Assembly (NCBI RefSeq): GCF_963576675.1 | Contig: NC_088916.1 | Span: forward strand, 4,603,001 to 4,667,000 | Direction: 5' to 3' | DNA: 64,000 nucleotides | Source of the DNA: Euphorbia lathyris | Taxonomy: Eukaryota > Streptophyta > Magnoliopsida > Malpighiales > Euphorbiaceae | Shown: piece by piece, positions 32,247 through 43,794 of the stretch | How the letters are laid out: each line of letters begins with the position of its first letter | Position numbering within the stretch: the first letter of the stretch is position 1 | Translations under genes and position numbers: made by a program | Notes under the pieces: generated by a model | Database searches by the model: none | Seen by the model: only the letters and a program-made list of their open reading frames with translations | Told to the model about the DNA's origin: nothing

Positions 32247-32625
32247 TTAGATCAAAACACAATAAGTACAACAAGAAAACATCAGTAAGGAATCAAACCT
32301 TACAAGATCTAGAAAGAGAATAAAATGACTATATAGAGTAAAAAGAGCCATAAAGGCATAAAAAAATACAAAACAACAATGAAATATATATTTCTCGTAA
32401 ATCGGAATCTGTAGAAAAGTAGATGCAATCCAAATTTCACCATTTAGGCCACTCCGAACATTTGGATCTGAATCCTTTCTTTTGTTGCAACCACGTAGAT
32501 TTATTAATCTACGGATAAGATAAATCGTTTCCGCTTTTGCTAAATCGGAAAATAGTATAAACGACAGAATAGTAGAAAGCAGATACAATTCAGACAGATA
32601 AAGAGATCCTATGAAATATATGAAC
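32247..32625 (-). pseudogene. Small multi-membrane-span protein gene fragment, copy 2 (3' part)
   Basis: A paralogue of the 31.1-kb copy with four hydrophobic stretches (FIYFIGSLYLSELYLLSTIL; HCCFVFFYAFMALF). The frame runs into the Copia LTR at 32626. Its upstream continuation is at 37294-37590, beyond the element. The nucleotide alignment with copy 1 continues across the join (catatatttca, ctgaattgtatctgc), showing that the Copia element broke a pre-existing gene-like sequence. Family not recognised. Confidence 0.5.
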
Positions 32626-32878
32626 TGATAAATATTGAACACAATAGACAAATTGCAACACAATGCAAAGAGTATTTTGTTATTTAGAATGTAAACTGAG
32701 GAAGCTTTAAATAGCTTTATAGTGAACAGAAATCCAAAAACAGAAACTAACGTATCCCACATATACAGGAAACGTGATTACAGCAAAGACCAAATCAAAC
32801 TCTAACTTATTCCTAGTTTCTAGGAACTTATTGTTAACAGCAAAGACTACTTCAAACAAGAAGACACGTTACTTAACA
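32626..32878 (-). repeat. 3' LTR of the Copia element
   Basis: 253 bp, TGATAAAT to CTTAACA on the plus strand. Differs from the 5' LTR in ctttatagtgaacagaaat against ctttacagtgaacaaaaat. Confidence 0.95.
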
Positions 32879-32913
32879 AAACTCTCCCCTAAACTAAACT
32901 TGCTTACAGCAAG

Positions 32914-35900
32914 TTAGTTTATACCCAAGCTGCTTCGAACACCAAGTGCTTCTCTAAGCTTCTCAAATTGATCAAGTTTTAACGGTTTTGTCATGATATC
33001 TGCAACTTGCTCATTCGTGCCACAATATTCCATTTTAATTGACCCATCATTTACAAGATTTCTTAAAAAATGAAATCGTACATCAATATGTTTGCTTCTC
33101 CCATGAAGTATCGGATTCTTTGCAAGTTTAATAGTAGAAGAATTGTCACAGAGAACCTTCACATAGTCAAATTTTGTACCTTCAATTTGTTTCAGAATTC
33201 TCTGCATCCAGACACATTGACACGCACATGAGGCAGCATCTATATATTCTGCCTCTGTAGTTGACAGACTCACTACAGGTTGCTTCTTGGACGCCCAAGC
33301 TACAACTCCTCCACTTAATACGAAAGCATATCCTGATGTACTCTTTCGATCATCTATATCACCAGCATAATCACTGTCCGTATATGCCATTAACTCAGTT
33401 GTGCAGCCACGTTTGTAAACAATGCCAAAATCAGCAGTACTTTAAATATATCTCAAGATTCTCTTAGCTGCTAACATATGTATCTCCATTGGTTTTGACA
33501 TAAATCTGCTTATGAGACATACACTGTACATCAAATCTGGTCTTGTGACAGTCATATATAGCAAGCTTCCAACAATCTGCTTGAACAAGGTTCCATTTAC
33601 TTGAGTGCCTTCCTCCTCCTTTGATAGTTTGTTTCCTGGAACAATTGGATTTCTGACTCCATTGCACCCTTTCATCCCGAATTTTTCAAGCATTTCACTG
33701 GCATATTTCTTCTGGCTAATGAAAATGCCATTTACTCCTTGATGAACTTCCACTCCCAAGAAATACTTCATTTCTCCTAGATCAGTCATCTCGAACTCAT
33801 TCTTCATAGAGTTTTTGAAATTTTGTATCATAATCAAATCATTGCCTGTAAAAACAAGATCATCAACATAGAGACTTATAATTAGAGTCTTGTTGTTCTC
33901 CTGTTTTACAAACAAGGTAGGATCACAACAGCTTCTTTCGAACCCTTCTTTGACGAAGTATCCTTCAATTCTACTAAACCACGCCCTTGGAGCTTGCTTT
34001 AAGCCATAAAGAGCTTTGTTTAGTTTGTATACTTTGTTCTCCTCTCCCTTAACTTCATAGCTTTGTGGCTGAGCGACGTAGACGTCTTCTTTGAGTTCTC
34101 CGTGCAGAAATGCGCTTTTAACGTCTAGTTGAAACAGCTTCCAACCATTTTTCGGTGCTACTGCAATTACCATGCGAATAGTATCCCATCGTGCTACTGG
34201 TGCAAAGACCTCATTGTAGTCAATTCCCTTTTCTTGAGCATACCCTTTTGCCACGAGGCGTGCTTTACATTTGTCAATCTCTCCATTTTCGTTCAGCGTG
34301 GTTCGATACACCCACTTGACACCTATCACCTTCACTTCCAAATGAGCCTTTGCAAGTTCCCAAGTTTGATTTTTCTTTATTGCTTCGATTTCAAGATCCA
34401 TTGCATCCCTCCATTTCTTCAATTTTGCTACTTGTTCATAGAAAATGGGATCAGCAGATATACATAGAGCAAAGTTTTGTACCTCATGTTCAGAGAATCC
34501 TTCTCCACTTGTGTAATCTTCTAAGTAGGTAGGAGCTCTTCGTTCTCTGATTGAGAAAGATGAATTAGAGGTATTTTTGGGGCTGGAATTTAGTGAGTTA
34601 GAGCTGGAACTTGCTGAATTTGGAACATCACTGTTGGAGCTTGAATTTTCTGTGTCATTGGAGGTGATGTCTTCATCTACATCTGCTGTATTTTCTTCAT
34701 CTAAATCTGCTTCTTCTTCACTTTCATCTCCTTGATTGTATGCTTCTTCATATTCTTCTCCCCAATCAAGTACATCAGTAGTCTCCTCTTTTGTTTTTGC
34801 CCAATCCCATCTTTCATCTTCTTCAAAGATGACATCTCTGCTGATGGTTACTTTCTTTGTGAGAGGATTAATCAGCTTATATCCTTTGGACTCCACACTG
34901 TAGCCAATTAGGACTAATTTCTGACTTTTTGCGTCTAACTTCAATCTCTTAGCATCAAGTACATGAACATTTCCAATGCAGCCAAAGACCCTGAAATATT
35001 CAATGTTAGGTTTCAAATCGCTCCAACATTCTTCTGGAGTTTTATTTTTCACAGAGGCAGTGGGACTCCGATTGAGAATGTGACATGTCCACTTCGCAGC
35101 ATCTGGCCAAAACATTTTGGGCATTTGTTTTTCTTCAAGCAAGCATCTCACCATATTGAGGATTGTAAGGTTTTTACGCTCCGCAACTCCGTTTTGCTAA
35201 GGCGTATATGCTGTAGTAAGCTGTCTTCTTATGCCTTGTGTTTTGCAAAATTCTGAAAATTCTTTGGAGTTGAATTCTCCTCCTCTATCTGTTCTTAAGC
35301 TGCACATTGATAGACCACACTCTTTCTCCACCATTATTTTGAAATTTTTGAAAGTCACAAAAGCTTCACTCTTTTCGTTCAGAAAATAAACCCACAGCTT
35401 TCTACTAAAGTCATCTATGAATGTTAATATGTAGCTCTTTTGACTGTAGGAGGCAGGCGAGATAGGACCGCAAATGTCTGAGTGTATGAGCTGTAATTTC
35501 TTTGTGGCTCTCCAATTACTCTTCTTTGAAATGGCTACTCTGTGTTGTTTTCCCATCATGCAACTTGTACATTTTTTTGTTGGGGTTTTGATGTTTGGCA
35601 GCCCTCGAACCATCTCTTTGTTGTGCAGCAATGCTAGATTTTTATAGCTCAGATGCCCAAATCTTTGATGCCAAATTTCACTCGATTCTTCAATTTGTGC
35701 GTTGAAGCAAGAAGGTGATTTCATGAGAATGTTTGCAATAACTACAAACATTTTGTTTGCTGTCATTTCGCTTTTCATTATAACACCACGGGTCGGATGA
35801 TATAACTTGCACACTCCATGATTGATAAGAATGGTGATTCCTCGTTCTTGTAATTGACCTATACTCAGCCGGTTATTACGCAATTCAGGTACATAAAAAA

Positions 35901-36960
35901 CATCACTCACAATTTGGATTTGGCCTCCAACTTCGAGCTTGATATTCCCTTTCCCCATCACCATCAGCTTGGAATCATTCCCAAGTTTAACATAATGCTT
36001 AAAAACTTCATCAAGTCATGTGAACCACTCTTTGTTTCCTGACATGTGGTTCGAACATCTAGAATCAAGAAACCAGATCCCTTTCCTTTTGTCTTGCTTG
36101 AGATCAACTTGCGCCATTAACAACATCTCATCTTCATCATCAATCTCGGCATAGTGAGCCCGTTTCTCTGAATTTTGACATTCATACTGAAAATGTCCCA
36201 AATTGTGACATTTATAGCATTTAATAGCAGATTTGTCAAAGAACGATCTGCCTCTGCCTCTTCCTCGACCTTTAAACGTGCCTCTGCCTCGTCCACTTCG
36301 GTCTTCATGTGTAACTTTCAATACTTGATCTTCTTCTACAGATCCTTTCATCCTTTGTTCGTGAATTAAAAGGCTGCTTTGGAGTTCATCCACAGTTAAA
36401 ACATCAACATTATTTGATTCTTCAATTGAACATACCATGTAGTTGAATTTTGGAACTAAGGCTGGAAGAATCTTTCCTGTGATATCAGCTTCTTTGAGAC
36501 TTTCACCACATGATTTCATCCTTTTGGCAATTGAGAGTGTTCTTCCAAAATAGGCATTGACACTTTCCCCTTCTTTCATCTTCAGAATTTCGAATTCAGT
36601 TTTTAGGGTTTGAAGTTGTGCTCTTTTAACCCTTGTTGACCCTTTAAATTTCTGCTTCATCGAGTCCCAAATCTGCTTGGATGTATCATCGTTCAGAATG
36701 GTTTCCATAATTTCTCTGTCAATGGCTTGATAGAGATAATTCTTCACCTTCTTGTCTTTCAATTGTTGTTCTGCAATAACTTTAGTCTCTGCTTCTGATG
36801 GCTCTCTTCCTGTTGGAATCTCTGTTATTCCGTCTTCTACTAGGCTCCAGAATTCCTTTGCTCGAAGGAAATTCTCCATCAATTTTGCCCAATGTTCATA
36901 GAAGCCATCAAATTTTGGGATAGCTGGTTGCACAAAACCATTATTGTTGCTTTCTGCCAT
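32914..36960 (-). pseudogene. Copia gag-pol polyprotein with three in-frame stops
   Basis: One frame of 1348 codons from MAESNNNGFVQPAI (36960) to 32914. Order: gag; CCHC knuckle (CYKCHNLGHFQYEC, about residue 250); protease with DSRCSNHM (about 298) where DSG is usual; integrase with H-H-C-C (WHQRFGH to CTSC, about 426) and catalytic DRGGEF and ERKN; reverse transcriptase with LYVDDL (about 1030); RNase H with DSDYAG and STTEAEY near the end. Stops: TGA 36016-36018, TAG 35197-35199 (where TPQQNG is usual) and TAA 33442-33444. No frameshift was seen. With the altered protease site as well, this copy cannot be autonomous. Confidence 0.92.
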
Positions 36961-37035
36961 CTCTTCACACTCTTCTCTCGTGTTTCTCTCACACTCTTCT
37001 CTCTCAATCAGGCTTGTTCTGGCTCTGATACCAAA

Positions 37036-37288
37036 TGATAAATATTGAACACAATAGACAAATTGCAACACAATGCAAAGAGTATTTTGTTATTTAGAAT
37101 GTAAACTGAGGAAGCTTTAAATAGCTTTACAGTGAACAAAAATCCAAAAACAGAAACTAACGTATCCCACATATACAGGAAACGTGATTACAGCAAAGAC
37201 CAAATCAAACTCTAACTTATTCCTAGTTTCTAGGAACTTATTGTTAACAGCAAAGACTACTTCAAACAAGAAGACACGTTACTTAACA
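37036..37288 (-). repeat. 5' LTR of the Copia element
   Basis: 253 bp, directly preceded on the plus strand by ggctctgatacca, the complement of the Met-tRNA primer-binding site. The near identity to the other LTR indicates a recent insertion. Confidence 0.95.
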
Positions 37289-37293
37289 TGAAC

Positions 37294-37590
37294 ACAAACT
37301 AAAAGAAAAAAAAAACAATAATACAAAATATAAAATCTTAATCCGGTGGGAGGAGGAAGAAGGAAAACAGACTTCCTTCGTCCTCCTAAAAGTAGATTAA
37401 CAAAATAGAAACCTTTGACAAAAAATGGAAAGAGAAAGGAAGAAGATGAAAAATTTTTTTGTTGGTTTCTTCGAATCCTAGAGAGGATCCTTCGCAAAAT
37501 ATATGGTTGATTGTAGTTTTTCAATAGATTGTTGATTGTATTTAGTTTTTGAATGATAATATATGGGTGTAATTTGTTTGCTACCAATGA
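37294..37590 (-). pseudogene. Copy 2 of the membrane-protein gene, upstream part
   Basis: Minus-strand frame with FYFVNLLLGGRRKSVFLLPP and then an acceptor-like ttttttttttcttttag just before the Copia insertion point. The corresponding part of copy 1 (about 31540-31600) shares gaggagaaagaaggaagac-type text. The two parts of copy 2 are not in one frame after excision of the element, which is consistent with an intron here. Confidence 0.4.
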
Positions 37591-37639
37591 TAATATATTG
37601 ACATTATAATCTCAAAAAAAAAACATTTTTTATTATTAT

Positions 37640-38000
37640 TGACATGGAATTTAGTTTCGTCGATAATGTATGAGAATTGATCTTAAAAAACTTTAGTACA
37701 GAAACGTTTGTTAGTAAAATTACCAGAACATTACTTTCGGATTACCGACAATATTTTTGTCTGTAAATTTATCTTGAAGCGTTTGAAAATCAGTACTAGA
37801 GGCGGTTTAAACCGCATTTAAGAAAACATCCCTAAAAAAACTTACCCCGACGCCTAAGAAAAACCGTCGGTAATGTAGCAACCGTGACAATTACAACACT
37901 CTTACGACGGTTATATAAACCGTCGGTAAAAATTATAGAGGCAGTTAAAACTGTCGTTAAAGTGAAAAATATCCCTTGTAAAACCCTTGTTTTTTTAGTG
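37640..38000. mobile_element. CACTA-type transposon end
   Basis: The right terminus reads cttgtttttttagtg, the inverse of a CACTA end. It has subterminal direct and inverted copies of cgacggttatataaaccgtc, aaccgtcggtaa and aaactgtcgtta. The left part is lost or unrecognisable. Confidence 0.6.
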
Positions 38001-38067
38001 TTACAGTTTGGTCATAAATTATATATATATAAAAGCTAAGGTTTTTTTTTTAGTGGCAATATAAAAT

Positions 38068-38572
38068 GGGTAAGTTACAACCATGGCTACTGAACTTTAC
38101 CCATTTTAACATTGGAGCAACTAAACTTTAATTTTTAATGGTATGTCCACAGAAGTTTACATTTTTTAACACCGGTTGCCACTCAATTTTAGCTAAATCC
38201 TCAAAATGACCTTAACGACCTCAAAATGAAAATATTGAAGAATTAAAGTTGTTCAGAACGACATTAGCCATGAAACAATATTCTTTATTTTCCATTTTTT
38301 TTATTTTCTCTCTCTAAAAATTCAATCACTCTCCCAACTAAATAACAACTAAATGACCTCAAAATAAAAAATTTAAGAATTAAAGTTCTTTAGAATACCA
38401 TTAACTCTTCAATTTTTTTTATTTTGAGGCCGTCAACGGTCGTTGTGAGGCATTGAGTGCCCACCGGTATTAAAAAGTGTAAAGTTCAATGGTCAGACCG
38501 TTTATAATTAAAGTTCAGTGGCTATAATATTAAAATATATAATATTCAATGCCCATAGGTGTAATTTACCCC
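38068..38572. mobile_element. Complete MITE of the gggtaaattacaccc family, ~505 bp
   Basis: Terminal repeats gggtaagttacaaccatggc and gcccataggtgtaatttacc are inverted copies. The core is in reverse orientation relative to the 23.0-kb copy. Flanks atataaaat and aatataaat suggest an imperfect 9-bp duplication. Confidence 0.75.
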
Positions 38573-38989
38573 AATATAAATGACTAAGGTAAGAATACTG
38601 GAATAGTGAAATTAGGCTTTTACTTAGGGGTGGCAACGGGGAGGGGATTATCCCAAAACCGCGGGTATCCGAACCGACGGGGATGAGGAATAACCGTAAA
38701 AATTGGGGATGGGGATGGGGAATTTTTTTTATCCGAAAGCTAAACGGGGATGGGGATGGGAATTGCTATATCCGCCCCGTGGGGATCCCCGTCCCGTTAC
38801 CGTATAAATTCCCGTGGGGATCCCCGAAAAATCCCTGTGGGGATTCCCGAATAAAATTATTAATTTTAATTTCTAAATATTATTTTTATATAAATGAAAG
38901 TATCAAAAGTAATTAGTAGAGGGGCTGTTATGAAAAAAAAACAATAGGGGCAATATTGAACTTTCTAAAGTAAATTATAACCTAAAAAC

Positions 38990-39241
38990 TTGCCCTACAG
39001 CATCAACTCTCCTTATCTCGTTTCTTTTTACAAAAACAGCCGCCTCCTACGCTACATCTACTCTTCACCAGCGATTCACGACTTCTCCACCTGCAGCCTG
39101 CTTCTCCGCTGCTCAATCCGTTCATTCCACCTAGAACCTGCATCCTGCGCCTGCAATTTCTCACCCGACTTCGTCTGGAACAGCGACGCTGCTGCGTGCC
39201 TCTGCTCCGTCCGTTCAAAAGTAGAGCCGATATTTAGGTAA
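38990..39241 (+). other. GC-richer coding-like block inside the hAT element
   Basis: An 83-codon open frame (MPYSINSPYLVSFYKNSRLL onward) in locally higher GC. A 71-codon frame is open on the opposite strand too. No family is recognised. It could be captured host sequence or unselected DNA; base composition is the main hint. Confidence 0.25.
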
Positions 39242-39672
39242 AGCACATTATAAATTCTATTAACTTGTAAAGGTTGTGAAAAATGTTAGTTTTGGAGTGA
39301 AAAATCCAAAGTTTATGCTTTGAATGTTTGAGTTCTTTTGCTGTTCAATGTATGGATGCTTACTATGGATGCACTTCAGGTACTTTTTTAAATTCTCATT
39401 GTTAATTTATTATTGAATGCATATAAAAATTAATGTTTATATTTTACAGATTGATGAAAACAAGAGTAAAAAAAAGTCAGGGCAACAAGAATGCAACAAA
39501 ATGATTATGCTTTGCAATTATGAAAACAACTTCTTATTTCAGATGTTATTTCAATTTGTATTTAAGATATTTTATTATATTAAATTTCTTACATCTATAA
39601 TATTTGAATTTCTTACCTAATTATATGTATTTTAATTCTAGTTAACATTTTATAGGGATCATATTGCAATTT

Positions 39673-39850
39673 ACCAGCAATTGCTGGTAAAATGTACCAG
39701 CAATTGCTGGTACATTTAACCAGCAATTGTTGGTTTGCGTTAACCAGCAATTGCTGGTTAATGTACCAGCAAATGCTGGTTAACGCAAACCAGCAATTGC
39801 TGGTTAAATGTACCAGCAATTGCTGGTACATTTTACCAGCAATTGTTGGT
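39673..39850. repeat. Array of eight 16-bp palindromes with global mirror symmetry
   Basis: accagcaattgctggt or a one-base variant starts at 39673, 39696, 39719, 39743, 39765, 39789, 39812 and 39835. Each copy is itself a dyad. The starts and ends pair symmetrically about 39761.5 (every pair sums to 79523), and the spacers (aaatg, catttta, gcgtt) are complementary too. The whole 178 bp can therefore fold as one long hairpin or as eight small ones. Confidence 0.95.
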
Positions 39851-40063
39851 ATAATTTTTTTTTTATTTTTATAATTAATTTTTTTATTGGGTATGGGGAA
39901 TCCCCGTTACCCGTGGGGATCCGTATGGGGAGGGGATGGGTATGAAAAATATCCCCGAATCATTTAATGGGGATTCCCCAAAACCGTCACCGTAACAATT
40001 GGGGAGGGTATGGGAAATGCAATACCGTCCCCGCCCCGCACCGTTGCCACCCCTACTTTTACT

Positions 40064-40511
40064 TTAAATAGTTATAATTTTATTTTCCAATATCTTAAAA
40101 CAATTGTCCAAGTTTAGCCAAGATAAGGGGTAAAATATATCCTCAACCTACTCCAAACGTTTAAAATTGTGTAATTTTATTTGCAATTAAAGAATTTTAT
40201 TCATAATATTGGCAAGTTGGATCAATTTCAGAAATCATTATAAAAGAGAGATATTACGTTCCTTATTCTGCAACAACCGCATACAATTGGTTCAAAAAAA
40301 CAAATTCACATTTTTTGTGATTTAATTTGAGATCAATATTTTTTTTTAATTCATTGAAATATTTGTATTTTTTTTTTGTCTAAATCGTACAAAATACAGT
40401 ATAATTTTTTGTTTCTGATATTCTATTATGCTGGTACTAACAAGTTGTAACCATGTAACCAGTAAAGCTATCCGATTAAGGAAGATGTTCATTCACCATT
40501 AATTTTGATTT
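40064..40511. other. AT-rich stretch
   Basis: No feature is supported. Confidence 0.45.
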
Positions 40512-41284
40512 GGCCTAATACATCACCAACTCCCTGAACTTGTCCATAATAGTAGATTGACTATTTGAACTTTACAAGTGTCTCATCAGCTTCCTAAACT
40601 TGTCCATAAAAATTTATTAGCTCCCTGAACTTTGCAAATATCTCACCAGCTTCCTAAACTTGCTTATTTTGTAACAACTATCATAATACTAACTCGGATT
40701 AAGGTGAAAAAATACCCCTAACGTCTAAAAATGGTGCAATTTTACCCCTAACATTAGTAGTCAAGAGCAAATTTAAAAAATTTGGTGAATTTTTTGAATT
40801 TTTTATCCAATTTGTACAAAAGTCAGTATATATTTTTTATTTTTTTCACATTCCAACATATGTTTGTGATTTGTTACTGATAAAATGTCGCACATGTGAA
40901 GTGTAGATGACAATATTCATGACCGAGAAGACAGTTTGATGAATTATTTCTCAAATCAACCCAATTTATCAATGTTAGGGGTAAAATTGCACAATTTTAG
41001 ACGTTAGGGGTAAAATTACTCCTGATCCAAAACGTTAGGGGTATTTGTGCACCTTAATCCGAGTTAGTATTATGGTTTTTGTATTTAGTTGTTACAGAAT
41101 AAGCAAGTTTCGAGAGTTGGTGAGACACTTGCAATGTTTAGGGAGCTAATAAATTTTTATGGACAAGTTTAAGGAGCTGGTGATACGAAATAAGCAAGTT
41201 TAGGGAGCTTTAAGATACTTACAAAGTTCAGAAAGCCAATCTACTATTATGGACAAGTTCAGGGAGCTGGTGATGTATTAAGCC
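40512..41284. mobile_element. Mutator-like foldback element, 773 bp, with 9-bp TSD
   Basis: The left end ggcctaatacatcaccaact pairs with the right end agctggtgatgtattaagcc. Long inner pairing includes actaactcggattaaggtg and its complement and tacccctaacgt and its complement. The perfect duplication ttttgattt lies at 40503-40511 and 41285-41293. A 9-bp TSD is typical of Mutator-like elements. No transposase is present. Confidence 0.82.
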
Positions 41285-41416
41285 TTTTGATTTTGTATTT
41301 TTAGAGAGAGAAGAGAGAGAATGAAGGAAAAAAAATTAGAGAGAGATGGAGAAGAAGGTGTATTTGATTTTTATTTTTAATTTTGGGGTTTGTTTGTGAT
41401 AATTAGATAATAAGGG

Positions 41417-43613
41417 TGTTGGCCCAAAATAAAATAAATTTTATTTTATGTATATACAATGCTTGGGTTTTGATTTTAGGATATAGTTTATATTTTGTCT
41501 AGAAAATAATAATGGTAAAATAAAAATAAAAATACATATGTAAACTAACCTCCAACCGATGAGCACGTCTTGCACCACGCGGGGCATAACTCTAACACGC
41601 GAAGCGTATTAGCCAGCCCGCGAGGCGTGGAGGAAGCTACTTCCGAAGGACAGCTCGGGAGCTCAACCACGCGGGGCGTTCCTTCTCATACGCGAGGCAT
41701 AGATCAAGCACCCGGAGAAGTTAGACTTCAGAGACTCCACCACGCGGGGCGTACCTTCCTTTACGCCACGCGTAAAACGCATCGACAAGGCGCTCCAGGA
41801 TCAGAAACACAAACACGCGGGGCGTGCCTTCCTATACGCAGAGCGTATACCATCCATCTGAAGACGTTCCACTTCAAAGGCTCCACTACGCGGGGCGTAC
41901 CTTACTTTACGCCACGCGTAAAACGCATCAACAAGATGCATCAGGTTCAGAAGATGCACTACGCAGGGCGTAGCCAGAGTTACGCGAGGCGTGTTCTTTC
42001 TCTCGGCGAACTAGAGGTCAGTTCTCGCCCGGAGCCCGTTGTCGATCACCGATTTCTCAGAACGCATCCGGACACAGCCACGGGCTAGCCTACAAGCTTA
42101 GCCCCATCCCCACATCTAGGCCAAAGCCTTAAGATTTTCTCTAACCACAAGGTAGTGGGGTGATGTGGCATGGAAGTTAGTGGAGGTTAGTGGTAGTTGG
42201 AGGAAGTTGAGGAAGTTGATGATGTGGCAAGGTAGTGGGCAAGGTTAGAGAGAAAAATAAGGGTTAGTTGATAAATAATTACCAAAATACCACTAAATAA
42301 TTACCAAAATGCCACTCTAAAAAACTATAAATAGACCCTCCATTCTTCATAAAAATCACACTCAACACAACAAAAACCCCCTCTCAAAGCTCCAATGCTT
42401 AATCTCTAGTTCCTTTTGTTCTTAGTTCTTCAAGTTCTTCAAGTTCTTCTTTTTCGTTCTTCAAGTTCTTAGATTTAATTCCTTCTTTTAGCTTGCTCTA
42501 GCTTTAATCCAAGTTCCAATAGCCTCTTTCTAAGTTTTTTCAATTCAATTTAGCATTCCCAAGCCTTTAATTTGCTCAATTCATAGCTAGAATTCTGTTT
42601 TCAAATTAATTTTCCACATTCGTCCAAGTATTTTCAAAGCCCGATTTCGTCCGTTTAAATTCATTTTTTGCTTTCGATCCCTTCAACAAAGTTGTTCCTG
42701 ACGTCTTGAATTTCAATCTAGTATATTTATTTTCCCAATTCCGTGTTTAGAAACTATAATTACAAGCCAACCTTTACAGCTCAAATTCTTTTAGATACTC
42801 TGTTTCCAGAATTTCCCAGATTCGTCCAGTTATTTTCAACTCCCAATTTCGTCTACTTAAAGTCCGTTTTAGCCTTCGATCCCTTATAGAAGTTTGTTCC
42901 TCACTTTCTGAAGTTAAATTTAGCCTATTTACTCGTCTAATTCTGTATTCTTAAGCATCCAAACGAGCCTACCGAAGTTGAAGGTTGAATCTGCCCCATT
43001 TGCCTACTATACGTTTAGTCATTGCCAAGAGCACATACCGTACGGGCCCGACCGGCTGCAGCTCTCCGAGAACCTCGCACCAACACCAAAATTCAATGTC
43101 AATTCGAGATAGCTATTGTGGATCCGAGTTTGTTGTTGAATTTCAATTTATTTTATCGCATTTCAATTCTTTGTATTGATTTGTTTATTCTAATTCAATT
43201 GATTACCTATATGTTTAATATAGAGATTTCTCAATTGTGATTCATTTCATTTTAATGCTTACTTTGCACATATGTATTCAAACACTTATTCATATCAATA
43301 AATACCAATTTTCCCAAATCTCGTGTCAATTTCGCACTTTAATTTCCTTTATTTTTCCGTCTTTAATTTATCCACATTAGCTTAAATAAAATAATTTATC
43401 TCGCAAAGTTTCTATAACGGCGCGAGAGACCCAAGAGGGACTTTTCCAATCCTTGCGTCCCTCGCCAATCGCCTCGTTTAGATTTCAAGTTTTGGCGCGC
43501 AAATTCCATAAACTTAACCATTTTAATTGAGAAATAATCTTCTCTGGCACGCCCGCACCCTAACCACACGTGACAAGGTTGAAAATTAGCATATTTCGAA
43601 AATATCGCTAACA
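41417..43613 (+). mobile_element. Probable Gypsy-type solo LTR, ~2.2 kb
   Basis: Starts TGTTGGCCC and ends TATCGCTAACA. The flanks aaggg (41412-41416) and aaggg (43613-43617) share a base with the LTR end, so the duplication is 4-5 bp. A TATA box ctataaatag at 42325-42334 precedes a leader-like CT-rich region. No primer-binding site or polyprotein follows. Lineage unassigned. Confidence 0.55.
41569..42010. repeat. GC-rich degenerate minisatellite cacgcggggcgt
   Basis: At least ten occurrences of cgcgrggcgt or its complement acgccacgcgta, in alternating pairs spaced roughly 30-100 bp, lie in U3 of the probable LTR. They create one long plus-strand frame (41570-42088), which I regard as a composition effect. 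Confidence 0.7.
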
Positions 43614-43794
43614 AGGGAGTTAATTTATAAAATAAATAAATATAAGGATCAAATTAACTATTTTTCCTTTGACTTTTAACACCGTTAGTCAATTTGTCAT
43701 ATGTTTGCTGACGGAATGAACCTCAATTTACCATTTTGTAAACTTTTAAACAACAAGACTGCAATCGAAAACAAAGGTTTATTTTTGTACTTTT
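43614..43794. other. AT-rich stretch
   Basis: No feature is supported. Confidence 0.4.

Larger units (their letters stand above)
32626..37288 (-). mobile_element. Complete Copia retrotransposon (Tork-like), 4663 bp
   Basis: LTRs of 253 bp at 32626-32878 (3') and 37036-37288 (5') differ at only two positions. The target duplication tgaac is perfect (32621-32625 and 37289-37293). On the minus strand the primer-binding site TGGTATCAGAGCC follows the 5' LTR near 37034, and a purine tract aggggagagttt precedes the 3' LTR. Lineage is inferred from domain motifs. Confidence 0.95.
38625..40055. mobile_element. Non-autonomous hAT element, 1431 bp, with 8-bp TSD
   Basis: Termini TAGGGGTGGCAACGG are inverted at both ends. 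The perfect duplication cttttact occurs at 38617-38624 and 40056-40063. The subterminal regions are rich in ggggatgggg and atccccg repeats. No transposase frame is visible. The interior holds a GC-richer 39000-39240 block and a palindrome array. A fragment of the family lies at 26297. Confidence 0.88.

Noticed and set aside
39673..39850. CRISPR-like regular array
   Set aside because: The spacers are 6-8 bp, repeated and mirror-related, and the DNA is plant nuclear. It is a palindrome array, not CRISPR.
41570..42088. 172-codon plus-strand frame
   Set aside because: It follows a GC-rich repeat (HHAG, TRGV and similar recurring residues) in a probable LTR, with no family match. Open by composition.
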